From positions 22,036 to 86,035 of the forward strand of contig JAAHFP010000029.1 in assembly GCA_010672925.1 (NCBI GenBank): a stretch of DNA of 64,000 nucleotides, written 5' to 3'. Origin of the DNA: Symploca sp. SIO1C2. Its GTDB lineage: Bacteria > Cyanobacteriota > Cyanobacteriia > Cyanobacteriales > Coleofasciculaceae. A program made the translations under genes and the position numbers. A model generated the notes under the pieces. The model did not search any database and was not told the DNA's origin. It was given only the letters and a program-made list of their open reading frames with translations. Shown piece by piece: positions 16,658-26,207 of this stretch (position 1 is its first letter; the number at the start of each line of letters is the position of its first letter).

Positions 16658-17953
16658 ATGAAGCGGAACAAACTACCAATAATCGCGATTATCCCCCTCG
16701 CTTTGGGTTTGGGTACTCAAGCTGCCCCAGCACAAGCTTTTTTCTTTGAAGACTTTGAAACCGACAGCATTCTGGATTGGTTTAGTGCCGAGAATGGGGA
16801 TGAGAAAGAGCTCCTCGTTACTGATCCTGATCCGTTACAGAGTGATACAGTTGCCTCTTGGACACAATTCCAAACCCTGATGGCAGCCCCGGAGTCCTAT
16901 ACCAAAGTTGCACTAGACCCCAACTACAATAACTTTATTCTGGAGTTTGACTTTCTCGCTGAGGCAGGTTCTACCACTGCTTTTGATGACTATCTCCTAG
17001 ATCAAAGTCCAAATCTAGGATTTCAATTAGAATCTTTTGCTAAAGGGGAATGGCAGCGAGTCTCCCTGGGTTTTACGACATCCCGAAACTATGTTGATGT
17101 TTATCGGCAGTTCAATAACTTTATCAAATTCAACACTGCACTAGAAGATGTAGGGGAAATGTTCTTCGATAACCTGGAAATTACCACACCCTCTGCTCCC
17201 CCACCACCACCTCCTCCTCCACCCCCGCCAGCCATTGGCGGACAGATTTTCTCTTCTGGTGGTGAGGTTGTGGTACAGGTTCTTCCTAGCGAGTCAGCTG
17301 CTACCAGTACACTATGTCTTTTTAGCCCCGATTATCGCTGTATTGCTACGAATAGGCAAGTTGGTAGCGTTTACAACCTAGGTAGCTTTGCTCCGGATCT
17401 CGAACTTTTATTTGGTATCCAAGTGCAAGACACAGGTAACACCTTTAGAATGGGGCCAGGTGGACGTAATGCTGATGGCTTCGTTCATGCACAAGTGGAT
17501 TTTCTCTCCCAGAATACAGCGAGAGTCGGTTTTGAAGATATTTGGGGATGTGGCGATTGCGACTACAATGATAATAATTTTCTCTTCCTTGGGGGTATTG
17601 CCAACAATGCTAATCCTACGATAACTTCTCTAACTGGGAACTTGTTTAATATCCCTACCCACAAACCCTTCAATTTCTCAGGAGTGGCGACGGATCCTGG
17701 AGTTTATGACACCCTTACTTACGAGTGGGACTTTAATGGTGATGGCATCTATAGTGATTTTACTGGTCAAAAAGGTTTGTGGTCGTTTACAGAATCTGGT
17801 ATCTACAACATTAGTTTAAGGGTTTCTGATGGACGTGGGGGTTTTGCTTTCGGTTCGTTTCAAGTGGAGGCTGTTCCGGAATCTTCTTCTTCTTGGTTAG
17901 GGCTATTAATTGTGGGGGTTGCTGGTATTTTATTACCCAGATCCAGGCGTTAG
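16658..17953 (+). CDS. PEP-CTERM protein with DUF4114-like and PKD domains
   Basis: This is a 431-residue exported protein. A signal peptide (MKRNKLPIIAIIPLALGLGTQAAPAQA) is followed by a beta-rich domain (residues about 28-175), an eleven-proline linker (about 182-193), a DUF4114-like domain with VGFEDIWGCGDCDYNDNNF (about 290-310), and a PKD-type domain with DTLTYEWDFNGDGIYSDF (about 345-405). The C-terminus is a PEP-CTERM sorting signal: VPESSSSWLGLLIVGVAGILLPRSRR, with the PEP motif altered to PES. An exosortase would cut it and attach or release it at the cell surface. DNDG-like acidic loops suggest calcium binding. The partner and role are unknown; adhesion or matrix function is an inference. 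Confidence 0.85.
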   Translation: MKRNKLPIIAIIPLALGLGTQAAPAQAFFFEDFETDSILDWFSAENGDEKELLVTDPDPLQSDTVASWTQFQTLMAAPESYTKVALDPNYNNFILEFDFLAEAGSTTAFDDYLLDQSPNLGFQLESFAKGEWQRVSLGFTTSRNYVDVYRQFNNFIKFNTALEDVGEMFFDNLEITTPSAPPPPPPPPPPPAIGGQIFSSGGEVVVQVLPSESAATSTLCLFSPDYRCIATNRQVGSVYNLGSFAPDLELLFGIQVQDTGNTFRMGPGGRNADGFVHAQVDFLSQNTARVGFEDIWGCGDCDYNDNNFLFLGGIANNANPTITSLTGNLFNIPTHKPFNFSGVATDPGVYDTLTYEWDFNGDGIYSDFTGQKGLWSFTESGIYNISLRVSDGRGGFAFGSFQVEAVPESSSSWLGLLIVGVAGILLPRSRR

Positions 17954-17954
17954 T

Positions 17955-18003
17955 TTTTAGGTGGTAGGTATTAGGGTAATTTTCTGTTGCCTGATTATCT
18001 GTG
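17955..18003. repeat. Repeat ending TGTTGCCTGATTATCTG, copy 1
   Basis: GGTGGTAGG heptamers run into AGGGTAATTTTCTGTTGCCTG and ATTATCTG. Nearly the same sequence lies at 18909-18963, so the UPF0175/DUF3368 gene pair is flanked by direct copies. Next to it, at 18037-18067, GCGCACGTCG is repeated in tandem. Confidence 0.7.
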
Positions 18004-18090
18004 ATTAGTGCGATCGCAATTTTGGAAACCTTTAGCGCACGTCGCTTTGGGCGCACGTCGGTGCGCCCCTACGATTGGTTTCAACATCTT

Positions 18091-18576
18091 CTAAATTTCC
18101 CCGGCTAATTCTAAAGCAGTTTGGTAGAGATCTTCATTCATACGAAACCCCGCAGCAATTAAATCATTCAGCAAGGGAGTTACAGCTTCAACTAATCCTC
18201 TACGCTTTGCCAGTACTAAAATACCTACCGTCCCTACATGATTTAAACTTTGGGTTTGCGCAACTCGTCGCCCTCTAGCTTCATCAATCAATAGCAACTG
18301 AGCTTCTGTTTCAATCGCTAAAACAATTGCTTCGCTTTCTCCCAAGTCTAACCGTTCTCGCAATAGTTCTACTGCGGTACGATTGCTAATTGTTACAGTT
18401 CTTATCCAGTCTGCCTTTTCAAGTTCTGCTGCTCCTAGACGTTCCTCCCCAAACCGCGCTACTTCGTCTCGAACCGCTTGCGGTATTAATAATTCCTGGT
18501 AGAGTAAATGCAATAATTCAAACTTACCAATTTGAGCTAGAGCAATCAATGGACTAGAATTTGATACAACTGTCAT
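18091..18576 (-). CDS. DUF3368 PIN-like toxin
   Basis: This 161-residue protein starts MTVVSNSSPLIALAQIGKFELLHLLYQELLIPQAVRDEV, the DUF3368 form of the PIN fold. It contains LDLGESEAIVLAIE and LLLIDEARGRRVAQ, which supply the conserved acidic residues and the typical DExxGR motif. These proteins pair with UPF0175 proteins as VapBC-like toxin-antitoxin modules. Its first four bases overlap the end of the upstream UPF0175 gene, so they are coupled. Ribonuclease action is inferred from the fold. Confidence 0.88.
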   Translation of the reverse strand: MTVVSNSSPLIALAQIGKFELLHLLYQELLIPQAVRDEVARFGEERLGAAELEKADWIRTVTISNRTAVELLRERLDLGESEAIVLAIETEAQLLLIDEARGRRVAQTQSLNHVGTVGILVLAKRRGLVEAVTPLLNDLIAAGFRMNEDLYQTALELAGEI

Positions 18577-18854
18577 TTGTTTAACTCACTAACAGCTTCA
18601 GCCATGGCTACCTCTGCTCTCAATTCATCTCCAGACTCAACTAAGTAAGGAATTTGATGCTTTGCCAGCAATTGCACGAACTGCCATTTCGAGATTCCTA
18701 ACATTTCTGCACCTTTACCTGCTGAAATACGTTTCTGCTGAAATAATTCTAGAGCCACGAGTTCTAAAAGGCACGAAGCTAACTGCGATTCTGGAATATC
18801 CAGTGCGCCTAACACATCTTTGGGTAACTCTAAGCTAACTGTAAGGCTACTCAT
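18573..18854 (-). CDS. UPF0175 family antitoxin-like protein
   Basis: This is a 93-residue small helix-turn-helix protein of family UPF0175: LPKDVLGALDIPESQLASCLLELVALELFQQKRISAGKGAEMLGISKWQFVQLLAKHQIPYL. The segment from RISAGKGAEMLGISKWQF forms the probable DNA-binding helix-turn-helix. Members act with DUF3368 PIN proteins, and the overlap with the downstream gene (18573-18576) fits that. It probably autorepresses the pair and neutralises the toxin; this is inferred from related systems. Confidence 0.87.
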   Translation of the reverse strand: MSSLTVSLELPKDVLGALDIPESQLASCLLELVALELFQQKRISAGKGAEMLGISKWQFVQLLAKHQIPYLVESGDELRAEVAMAEAVSELNK

Positions 18855-18908
18855 TATTCAAAGAAAGCGATCATCAATTCTAATCTTATCAAGATTTTTG
18901 TCTGTGGT

Positions 18909-18963
18909 ATTAGGTGGTAGGTTTTAGGTTTTAGGGTAATTGTCTGTTGCCTGATTATCTGTT
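18909..18963. repeat. Repeat ending TGTTGCCTGATTATCTG, copy 2
   Basis: Second copy of the sequence at 17955-18003, with GGTTTTA-type heptamers at its left. The rest of the gap to 19025 holds nothing that I recognise. Confidence 0.7.
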
Positions 18964-19025
18964 TTCTGTGGTTGGGTTTCACTCTGGCGACCCCCAATCT
19001 ACTCTTCTCCCCACATTTCCCAAAA

Positions 19026-22000
19026 CTACCAGGGACTGCCAATAAGAGTAAAACCACTCCAGTAGTAGGGATGGGATAAATCTAAATCCTTACCTTCCAG
19101 CTGCTTGAGCAAGTCTGGTGGCAGTGGGAAACTACCGCTGGAGGTTTGCAATTGCCCATCTACTACCTGTACTTCTCCCCTGATCATTGCTAGTTGAGCT
19201 TTTTGTAGGGCTTCGGCTTTGGTTTTACTATCTGACAATTGAGTGTAAAATGCAGTCATTAACCCCAAAGTGCCGTTATCCTCGACTTTCCACAAACTTG
19301 CCAGGGCTGTTTTGACACCGGTGCGGAAGGCTAAGCCTGCAAAACCCATCTCTGCTTCTTCGTTACCAATGGCTGTCCTACAAGCACTCAGCACTAATAA
19401 TTCCACTTGGGGTTGGTCGTATAATTTTAACTCCCGCATACTGTCTAATTTGAGTTTTCTGTCCCAAAGTTGAATATAGGCATCTTTGGTAGAGGAAAAG
19501 TCGGCATGGGTAGCGAGGTGAATCAGGCGATAGGTATTTTCTTGGTGCTGGGTTTGGAGGTTATTGAAGGTAGACGACTTGTTGAGAAAGGCACTTCCCT
19601 GCCAAAGTTGTTTGGTAATTGCTTCTATTTCTACAGGAACCGCTGGTAAAGGGTCAAATCCAAACTTTTGGAAATCTGAGATTCCCATAGCTAACACCGG
19701 GAAATCTTGCAGGCTTTCGTAACTGGCATTGGTAAGGGTGACGCTGGGAATCAGAGCAATTTGATATTTTTCCCCTAGAAATTGCTTACCGTCGTACAAG
19801 GCAGCAAAAGGTAGCGATCGCATCTTATCATTAACGGAAAACATCAAGGTGTCAATACCTGCGGCTTGTAAGTCTGGTTCAATAGAAGTAATCAGCATTT
19901 GGTACAATTCTTGGGCTGCTGACCATTTTTTCTCTTTGAGGTTGTTGACTTCACGTCTAAAATCCGGAATAAGACTGCGGAATCGGGAGAATTCTTCAAT
20001 GGCAATCGATTTAACTACAGGCTTACCATCGGGAGTAAGGAGAATGACGGCAAGGCTACTCTCAAAGCTTATACCTTCACCTTCGATAACTATATCAGGA
20101 TGAGCGATCGCGTAAATAACTGCCGGTTTTTGTCCGGTTTCCGTGGCAATGGTATCGAGCATCTTTTTGATATCGGTGATACTAAGAATGCGATCGCTGG
20201 CCTTGCCAAACTTTCTGGTAAACTCAACGGTAAGGGACTCATCCAGCAATTCGACGGTTTCTTCCAACTGTTGTTGATCTATCTGATTGATGTAGTTGGA
20301 GAGTACATCAGCAGTGATAATTCTACCCTTGGGTGCTACTAGATTAGTACTGCCATCTTGATTAGTTTGGGAGCGAGTATCAATTACCTCAGTCTGGATA
20401 TTGCCCTCTTTGCTAATAACAATAACATCTCCTCCGATACCTGTCATTGTACTGGTATTAATGTTTTTAGTCGCGATCGCTAATAAAGCTTGTAGATAAA
20501 CTTCCCCAGCATTGCCTTCATTAGCAGAAGCATCGAAATTTCCCGTTTCCACCTTGCCAGACTCGCTGATATTGAGAATATTACCCCCATCTCCTTTCTG
20601 GGGAGCAAAGGTATCTTGATCCCCTGTCTGGATATCCCCTTGCGCCTCAAAATTAATGTCTCCTCCATTACCACTAAAAAGAGTGCTGGCGACAATCGAC
20701 CAATTAATGGAAGATAGATCTACATTGCTCCCTGTACCGGCAATGGCGTTATCGAGGAAATCTTGAAGGGAAATATTTTGGGGAGTAGCAGGTGCTGTAG
20801 TATCAGGTGGAGTTGGTGGCGATGTAGCAGGTGCTGTAGTATCAGGTGGAGTTGGTGGTAAGGGAGCAGGAGTTGTCGTATCAGCAATAGTATCAGGTTG
20901 AGCTGGTGGTAATGTAGGGGGGTTAGCCGGAGGAGTAGGTTCTGGAACCTGGGGTTGGGGTGGAGTTAAACCCTCAATAATAATACTTCCAGTTAAAGAC
21001 CAACCCTTTTCTTGAGCGACGAAGAATGCAGGAAACTGATGGAAGAATTCTTCTGTAATGGTGGTTGAACCATCGTCATCAAATTCTACCCCCTCACAAA
21101 GGTCGTTGCAGTGGGTTCGGAAGTAATATTGCAGATAACCAGCTAAATTACCAGGATTAATCTTAATCTTGTTATCGGCAATAAAGGTAATATTTCCAGC
21201 ATTCCCCTCTGCCACTCCAGAAATTATCTCTTTGGTGAAGATGTCTTTAGGAGCAATCAAGGTAATATTACCACCATTGCCAACTTGTTCGAGGGGAAAA
21301 CTGGAAAGAACAGCACCGTTGAAGGTAATGCTTCCTTCACGACTCAAGATATTTATATTCCCACCATTGCCCCTGCTGGTGCCAGATTGAATAGTCGTTA
21401 TAATGATATCGTCGTTAGCCGTTATCGAAATTGCTCCACCATCAGCTTTGGCATCGTCTCTGACTCTGGTGTAGATGTCATCAAGAGCCGTAATCTTTCC
21501 TCCTGCATCTAGAATAATAGACCCAGAACTTGGAGTTGTTGAAGAAGACCGTCGTTGAGTGCTTAATGTCCCTGTAGTTATGTCTTCAGTTGTGGAAATA
21601 TTAATATTGCCTACGGTATACCTTCCTGAAGCACTAATCCTAAAACCCTGACTGTCGAAATTGGTACTATTACTCTTAAAGTAACCGCCTCCAGTACTGA
21701 TATCAGCATTAATATCAATATTCCCCCCTGCCATCAACCAGAGATTGAGGGAATCGATACCGTGGAAGTAAGCGTAGATGGGTTGATTAATAACAATATC
21801 GTTATCAGCCTCTAGGGTGAGACTGTTATCTGCTCCCCTGTTAGAGTAATCAATAGCGGCATTAACGATGATATTTCCTGCTTGATTACCCCCATCGCTA
21901 GTAGTTAGGGTAACAGAACTACCGTCATTAAGAGCCTTGAGGATTAAATTAACAGGAATTTGGGCATTATTTCCAGTGGCAGCAAAGGGATTAACTGGAT

Positions 22001-23306
22001 TTATATTAACCGGTGCACTTCCTGTTGGTACAATCTCAATATTATAAGGGTCGATTAACCATGCTCCTGTTCCGACATCGGGAGTTTTGGTAATTTCCAA
22101 CTCCCGCAAACCACTAGTTTCCACAAAACCCCCATCTCCATCATCCCCTCCTCCCCTAGCACTGAGTTTGCCCAAGATCCGTGCTACTTCCTCGGCAAAA
22201 ACGATGATTTTTCCTCCCTTTCCTACTTCCAGGGCATCGGCGTTAATAGTAGAATCCGGGCTTATATAAGTAGAATTGGCATTAAAAAAAGGACCTTTAC
22301 CTTGCTGATCACCTCCAATACGGATATTGCCACCACCATAAATACCGGAAGCATCAATAGTTGCACCGACAAGTCCAATTTGGTTGCCAAGAATATTGAT
22401 ATTTCCCCCTAGGGATGAAGAGACATCCAGATTACCAGAGATAAGGGTTGTTCCTATCTGGTAAGGAATAGTGACTCCGGAATTATTCAACTGTAAGCTA
22501 TGATCCGGATTAACGGTTATTCCTGTATCCGTACCCGCATTAGTCAATAAAGTGGGTAAATCTAAAGGAGTAATCGGGATAATTTCCCCATTAGTATCTC
22601 GTGGCACTTCAACTTCCAAACTAAGGAGATGTCCCGGTTGAGAAATTTTCACTAAACTAGTGCCGGGGACAGAAGCAAGGTTGATATTGCCTCCCGGAGC
22701 ATTGATTGTACCATTATTGATCACAGTTCCCCCCAAAAGGGTAACATTGTGTTGGGGAGTAACCGTTAAATTGCCAGCATTGACAATCGCCCCCGGTAGG
22801 GAAGCATCGAAGGAAAATTGCCAGGGATTGCCGTTTAAATTGGTATAGTCATTGCTGCCAAAAGCGTTAAACCAATTATCTCCCAAACCAATGCCGGTAG
22901 CAGTAGTAGCAACAAAGTCGGCGGAGACATTTAAGCTGGCATTTCTACCAAAAATAATCCCAGCCGGATTCATCAGATAGAGGTTGGAGTTACCCCCAGT
23001 TACTTGTATTAAACCATCGATAATCGAAGCATGGCCACCGTTAACTCCAGCTAAGATATTTTGGATTTGGGGATTGGAGAGGAAGTTGACAATTTGGTTG
23101 GTATCAACTCCGAATTGTCCAAAACGGTGAAAGAGGTTAGTACCATCGCTAGAAGATGTTCCACCAGAGATGTCAACTTGATTGCCGTTAGTATCAATAA
23201 TAGTTCCCGTGCCATCTGCTGTCGGAATAATCGATTGTGCCGTCACCGGAGTAGGGAATAGAGTGATGCCTAATCCGGTAAGAAAGTTGATATAGTTAAA
23301 CTTCAT
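19026..23306 (-). CDS. Secreted CHAT-domain protein with filamentous-haemagglutinin N-domain
   Basis: The protein has 1426 residues from ATG 23306. A signal peptide (MKFNYINFLTGLGITLFPTPVTAQ) leads into the TPS secretion domain (about residues 25-190) with GGNSNLYLMNPAGIIFG, the hallmark recognised by TpsB (two-partner) outer-membrane transporters. A beta-helix region with GNGGNI-type repeats follows (to about 785), then a Pro/Thr-rich linker of PPTPPDTTAPAT repeats, a second beta segment, and a C-terminal CHAT peptidase domain (about 1110-1426). The CHAT catalytic pair is visible as His1267 (IHLATHADF) and Cys1309 (LVLSACRTAIG). ATG 23306 is chosen because the upstream in-frame codons fall in a dispersed hairpin repeat. 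It is third in an operon after a Ser/Thr kinase and a TPR protein. The target of the protease is unknown. Confidence 0.9.
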   Translation of the reverse strand: MKFNYINFLTGLGITLFPTPVTAQSIIPTADGTGTIIDTNGNQVDISGGTSSSDGTNLFHRFGQFGVDTNQIVNFLSNPQIQNILAGVNGGHASIIDGLIQVTGGNSNLYLMNPAGIIFGRNASLNVSADFVATTATGIGLGDNWFNAFGSNDYTNLNGNPWQFSFDASLPGAIVNAGNLTVTPQHNVTLLGGTVINNGTINAPGGNINLASVPGTSLVKISQPGHLLSLEVEVPRDTNGEIIPITPLDLPTLLTNAGTDTGITVNPDHSLQLNNSGVTIPYQIGTTLISGNLDVSSSLGGNINILGNQIGLVGATIDASGIYGGGNIRIGGDQQGKGPFFNANSTYISPDSTINADALEVGKGGKIIVFAEEVARILGKLSARGGGDDGDGGFVETSGLRELEITKTPDVGTGAWLIDPYNIEIVPTGSAPVNINPVNPFAATGNNAQIPVNLILKALNDGSSVTLTTSDGGNQAGNIIVNAAIDYSNRGADNSLTLEADNDIVINQPIYAYFHGIDSLNLWLMAGGNIDINADISTGGGYFKSNSTNFDSQGFRISASGRYTVGNINISTTEDITTGTLSTQRRSSSTTPSSGSIILDAGGKITALDDIYTRVRDDAKADGGAISITANDDIIITTIQSGTSRGNGGNINILSREGSITFNGAVLSSFPLEQVGNGGNITLIAPKDIFTKEIISGVAEGNAGNITFIADNKIKINPGNLAGYLQYYFRTHCNDLCEGVEFDDDGSTTITEEFFHQFPAFFVAQEKGWSLTGSIIIEGLTPPQPQVPEPTPPANPPTLPPAQPDTIADTTTPAPLPPTPPDTTAPATSPPTPPDTTAPATPQNISLQDFLDNAIAGTGSNVDLSSINWSIVASTLFSGNGGDINFEAQGDIQTGDQDTFAPQKGDGGNILNISESGKVETGNFDASANEGNAGEVYLQALLAIATKNINTSTMTGIGGDVIVISKEGNIQTEVIDTRSQTNQDGSTNLVAPKGRIITADVLSNYINQIDQQQLEETVELLDESLTVEFTRKFGKASDRILSITDIKKMLDTIATETGQKPAVIYAIAHPDIVIEGEGISFESSLAVILLTPDGKPVVKSIAIEEFSRFRSLIPDFRREVNNLKEKKWSAAQELYQMLITSIEPDLQAAGIDTLMFSVNDKMRSLPFAALYDGKQFLGEKYQIALIPSVTLTNASYESLQDFPVLAMGISDFQKFGFDPLPAVPVEIEAITKQLWQGSAFLNKSSTFNNLQTQHQENTYRLIHLATHADFSSTKDAYIQLWDRKLKLDSMRELKLYDQPQVELLVLSACRTAIGNEEAEMGFAGLAFRTGVKTALASLWKVEDNGTLGLMTAFYTQLSDSKTKAEALQKAQLAMIRGEVQVVDGQLQTSSGSFPLPPDLLKQLEGKDLDLSHPYYWSGFTLIGSPW

Positions 23307-23331
23307 AGATTTTTTCCCTGGTAAAATTGTT

Positions 23332-23383
23332 GTAGAGACGCGCCTGCCGAAGGATGCCCGTAGGGCTGTTGGCACGTCTCTAC
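23332..23383. repeat. 52-bp hairpin repeat (GTAGAGACG...CGTCTCTAC)
   Basis: Arms GTAGAGACGCGCC and GGCACGTCTCTAC enclose TGCCGAAGGATGCCCGTAG. A near-identical copy is at 42974-43025. The element sits between the TPR gene's stop region and the start of the CHAT gene; the distal arm covers the last codons of the TPR gene. Confidence 0.85.
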
Positions 23384-24318
23384 AATCCGGACTGAATTTG
23401 CTCAATCTGCCTTTGTATTTCCCTTACCTTTTGAGAATTTCCCAAAGTTTGATAGCTAGCTTCGGCTTGCTCTAACCAGTCAATTGCTTTGTCAGGTTGT
23501 TGTAAAATGCGATAAACTCCTCCTAGCTTTTCCTGTAGTTGAGCGATAGTAGCAGTATCTTCAGTAAGAGCGATCGCTTTGAGGTAATTTTCCGCAGCTA
23601 GGGGAGGAAAGCGAATATACTGGTAGAGTTCCCCCAACTGTTGATAGGCTGCGGGTATCTGATTATTCTCTTCCACTAAGGATTCCAACAGAGCGATCGC
23701 TTCGGCAAACAAACCATTTTGTTGATAAAATTCCCCTAAGGCTAAAACTTGCTCTGCCCCAGTTAGACTTTGAGTAAGCTTACTAGCAGCAGCTTGGATT
23801 TCCTCTTGCTCTTCTGCTGAGAGTATCTCAAATCCTCCACCCTCCAACTCTTCTTCCAGGGAGGATGCCCCAGTATCAGTATTAACGATAACAGTATAGT
23901 CAACATCAGATTCTAGGGGTTCTCCCCCATATCTCACTTCTGTTACATCCTTAACTTCCGTTTCCCAGAGTAACTCTCCATCCTCTCGCTTCACCCGCAC
24001 TCGATAGGAGGTAGCACCATCGACAGCATACCAGCGCAGCAGGGGTTGATTGTCCAGGAGATAAGTACTGCGGGGACTAAGAATATAGGGAATATTAGCA
24101 ATAGTAAAAGTTTCATCACTGCGTGTTCCCCTGCCACAAATACAACCATCTGGTGATGGGATGCATCCTTTCTTGCATCTAACCTTAGCAATCTGCACAC
24201 AATCACCTAAAGAGATGCCAGTAATTGCTCTTGCTTCAGTTGCCATCACTGTAGGAGGTGTTGGGTTGATCAGGGATACAAGTGGGACAATTAAAGGTAA
24301 ACTTGCTCTAATTTTCAT
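23380..24318 (-). CDS. Exported protein with fibronectin-like and TPR domains
   Basis: This is a 312-residue protein. The N-terminus is hydrophobic (ASLPLIVPLVSLINPTPPTVMATEA) and probably a signal peptide. A Cys-rich segment follows (DCVQIAKVRCKKGCIPSPDGCICG, five Cys), then an FN3/Ig-like module (about residues 78-150) with LLRWYAVDGATSYRVRVKREDGELLWE, and at least three TPRs (about 185-305) with LGEFYQQNGLFAEAIALLESL and AAYQQLGELYQYI. It overlaps the kinase gene upstream by four bases (ATGA), so it is translated with it, and the CHAT gene follows. The three probably form a signalling unit at the envelope; the ligand is unknown. Confidence 0.82.
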   Translation of the reverse strand: MKIRASLPLIVPLVSLINPTPPTVMATEARAITGISLGDCVQIAKVRCKKGCIPSPDGCICGRGTRSDETFTIANIPYILSPRSTYLLDNQPLLRWYAVDGATSYRVRVKREDGELLWETEVKDVTEVRYGGEPLESDVDYTVIVNTDTGASSLEEELEGGGFEILSAEEQEEIQAAASKLTQSLTGAEQVLALGEFYQQNGLFAEAIALLESLVEENNQIPAAYQQLGELYQYIRFPPLAAENYLKAIALTEDTATIAQLQEKLGGVYRILQQPDKAIDWLEQAEASYQTLGNSQKVREIQRQIEQIQSGL

Positions 24319-26030
24319 GCTTCTTCTCCTTTAGAGTTTAAATATCTGTAAATTTCTTGTCTCCATTGTTCAATTTCAGGTTTTTGATAATTGTTGGGAA
24401 GCTCTTTACATGGAATCCAAGTTTTCTTAATCTCTAGCTGGGGCGCATCAGTTTCTTTGAGAACTTTGGCTAACAAGCAGTAGGCATCTGGTGTCGGTTT
24501 GGGATTTTGCAAGGCGATGGCATATTCTAGAGATTTTTGAGCTTCTTCATATCTGCCTTCTTCTAAGGCAAGCCAACCTCGATTTTTCTCCAAGTCTGCT
24601 TTTACCTCCGGTATTATTTGACTCCAGTATTCTCCATATTCGGAATAATTACGTGCCAGGGCAATAAGTTCAAATCCTTCTTCGAGATGGCTTGCTACTT
24701 GAGAAAACTGTGGTTCAAAGTGTAGAATCTTTAACCTGCTTAAATTATTCAGAGCCTGAATTAACACAATAATATTGTCATTGTTTGGGTCTTTATCTTG
24801 CTGGCGAGTACGAGCAGATGCGATCGCTTGTCTGTATCTGTTGGCTGCACAATGAAAATTTTTCTCTTCATCACAAATTAAACCTAAAGTATGAGCAGCT
24901 AAAAGATTATTGCGATTTAGGTTTAAAGCGATGAGAAAATAAATCTTAGCTTGCCCTAAATTTCCCTGGTCATAGCTCGTTGAACCTTGTGAAGTAAAAT
25001 TAATGTCTAGTAATCGTTGCAATACATTTTTATTCAAAAAAGGCAAAAAAGCAACAAAAATGATGATACCGACAAAATAGGGCAGCAACCTTAGGGATTT
25101 TTCTAGCTTGGATTGTTGCTTAGTCAATTTTGCCAATCGTTTCAGTATCTTCCTGGTATCCTGAGGACGTTGGTGATAATCAAAGTGCATGAGTTGATCA
25201 ATCAAAGCAACCAAAGATTTGTCTAGCTTTGTACGGATACTTTTGTGCCAAAAAAAGCGGTCGTTTTTGTTATTCATCGCCAACTCCCAAGGATGTCTCC
25301 CCGTTAACAGATAAACAAAAGTCCTCCCCAAAGCAAAAAAATCCGATTGAGGTACAGCCTTACCAGTGATTGCCATTTGCTCTGGTGCAGCATACGCCAA
25401 AGAACCAATCTGAGTTTCTGCCAAACCTTCGATCCCGGCAACTCCAAAATCAATTAAGGTAATTTTGCCATTAGGTTGGCGGATTAAGTTGGCAGGTTTG
25501 ATATCCCGATGTAAAAAATTATGTGCGTGCAGGAAATTTAAAGTTTTGACAATTTGCTTTAACCAAGCCAAAGCTTCTTCTTGGGCTATAGCACCCTGTT
25601 GCCGTACCCAAGTTTCTAAATTATCTCCCTCAATTTTTTCCATAACCAAGCCATATAGCTTTTGTTTTTTGTGTCTGACATCTATGGGAAAATATCCTTC
25701 AGAGTCTAGATTGGGGATTCCTAGTTCTTGATTGTGATGATACTTTTTCGACTTATTGAGAATCAATAGAATATGAGCTTCTTGTTGGAAGCGCTTAACC
25801 AAATCTTGATTATCGGTGTCTTTCAAAACTTTTAAAACCTTGGGCATACCCCAATCATCCCAATCTTCGACCTCAAAAACTTCTGTAGGATGATTAGGAT
25901 TAGGTTCTCGTAATGGCTTAACAATGCGGTATCGATTGTGGATCAATAAAGGTGTGCCGCAAGTTTGACAGGATTGAACTTCGTCGGAGTTTTGGCGATG
26001 TGGGCATTTGGGGTTAATACAGTAGCTCAT
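24315..26030 (-). CDS. Ser/Thr protein kinase with zinc ribbon and TPR tail
   Basis: This is a 571-residue Hanks-type kinase. It opens with a zinc ribbon (CINPKCPHRQNSDEVQSCQTCG, four Cys), then the kinase domain (about residues 33-300) with LHRDIKPAN (catalytic Asp176), LIDFGVAG and YAAPEQM. A transmembrane helix (LLPYFVGIIIFVAFLPFL, about 318-335) separates it from a periplasmic or distal TPR region (about 350-570). The glycine loop is poorly conserved, a common state in this cyanobacterial group. It is first in an operon with the TPR and CHAT genes. The start is firm: MSYCINPKCPH is the usual start of this group. Confidence 0.9.
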   Translation of the reverse strand: MSYCINPKCPHRQNSDEVQSCQTCGTPLLIHNRYRIVKPLREPNPNHPTEVFEVEDWDDWGMPKVLKVLKDTDNQDLVKRFQQEAHILLILNKSKKYHHNQELGIPNLDSEGYFPIDVRHKKQKLYGLVMEKIEGDNLETWVRQQGAIAQEEALAWLKQIVKTLNFLHAHNFLHRDIKPANLIRQPNGKITLIDFGVAGIEGLAETQIGSLAYAAPEQMAITGKAVPQSDFFALGRTFVYLLTGRHPWELAMNNKNDRFFWHKSIRTKLDKSLVALIDQLMHFDYHQRPQDTRKILKRLAKLTKQQSKLEKSLRLLPYFVGIIIFVAFLPFLNKNVLQRLLDINFTSQGSTSYDQGNLGQAKIYFLIALNLNRNNLLAAHTLGLICDEEKNFHCAANRYRQAIASARTRQQDKDPNNDNIIVLIQALNNLSRLKILHFEPQFSQVASHLEEGFELIALARNYSEYGEYWSQIIPEVKADLEKNRGWLALEEGRYEEAQKSLEYAIALQNPKPTPDAYCLLAKVLKETDAPQLEIKKTWIPCKELPNNYQKPEIEQWRQEIYRYLNSKGEEA

Positions 26031-26207
26031 GATGAGTAATAAGCAGTAGTAGGACTTCAGTCCAAAAAGAAGTCAGCAAACGTGTCATATCAAAGGATTA
26101 GGTCATGGCTTTTCATTTTTAGTTTCAGCAAGAGTAAGAAGTAATAAGTAATAAGTAATGAGGGATTACCTATCAAAATCTCTAAGTAAATGTCCAAAAA
26201 CCTAACA

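Noticed and set aside
18854..19057. Minus-strand frame of 67 residues upstream of the UPF0175 gene
   Set aside because: It spans a dispersed repeat and the end of the CHAT gene; no protein-like features.
23306..23405. Longer start for the CHAT protein
   Set aside because: The extra codons translate the GTAGAGACG hairpin repeat; the signal peptide starts at 23306.
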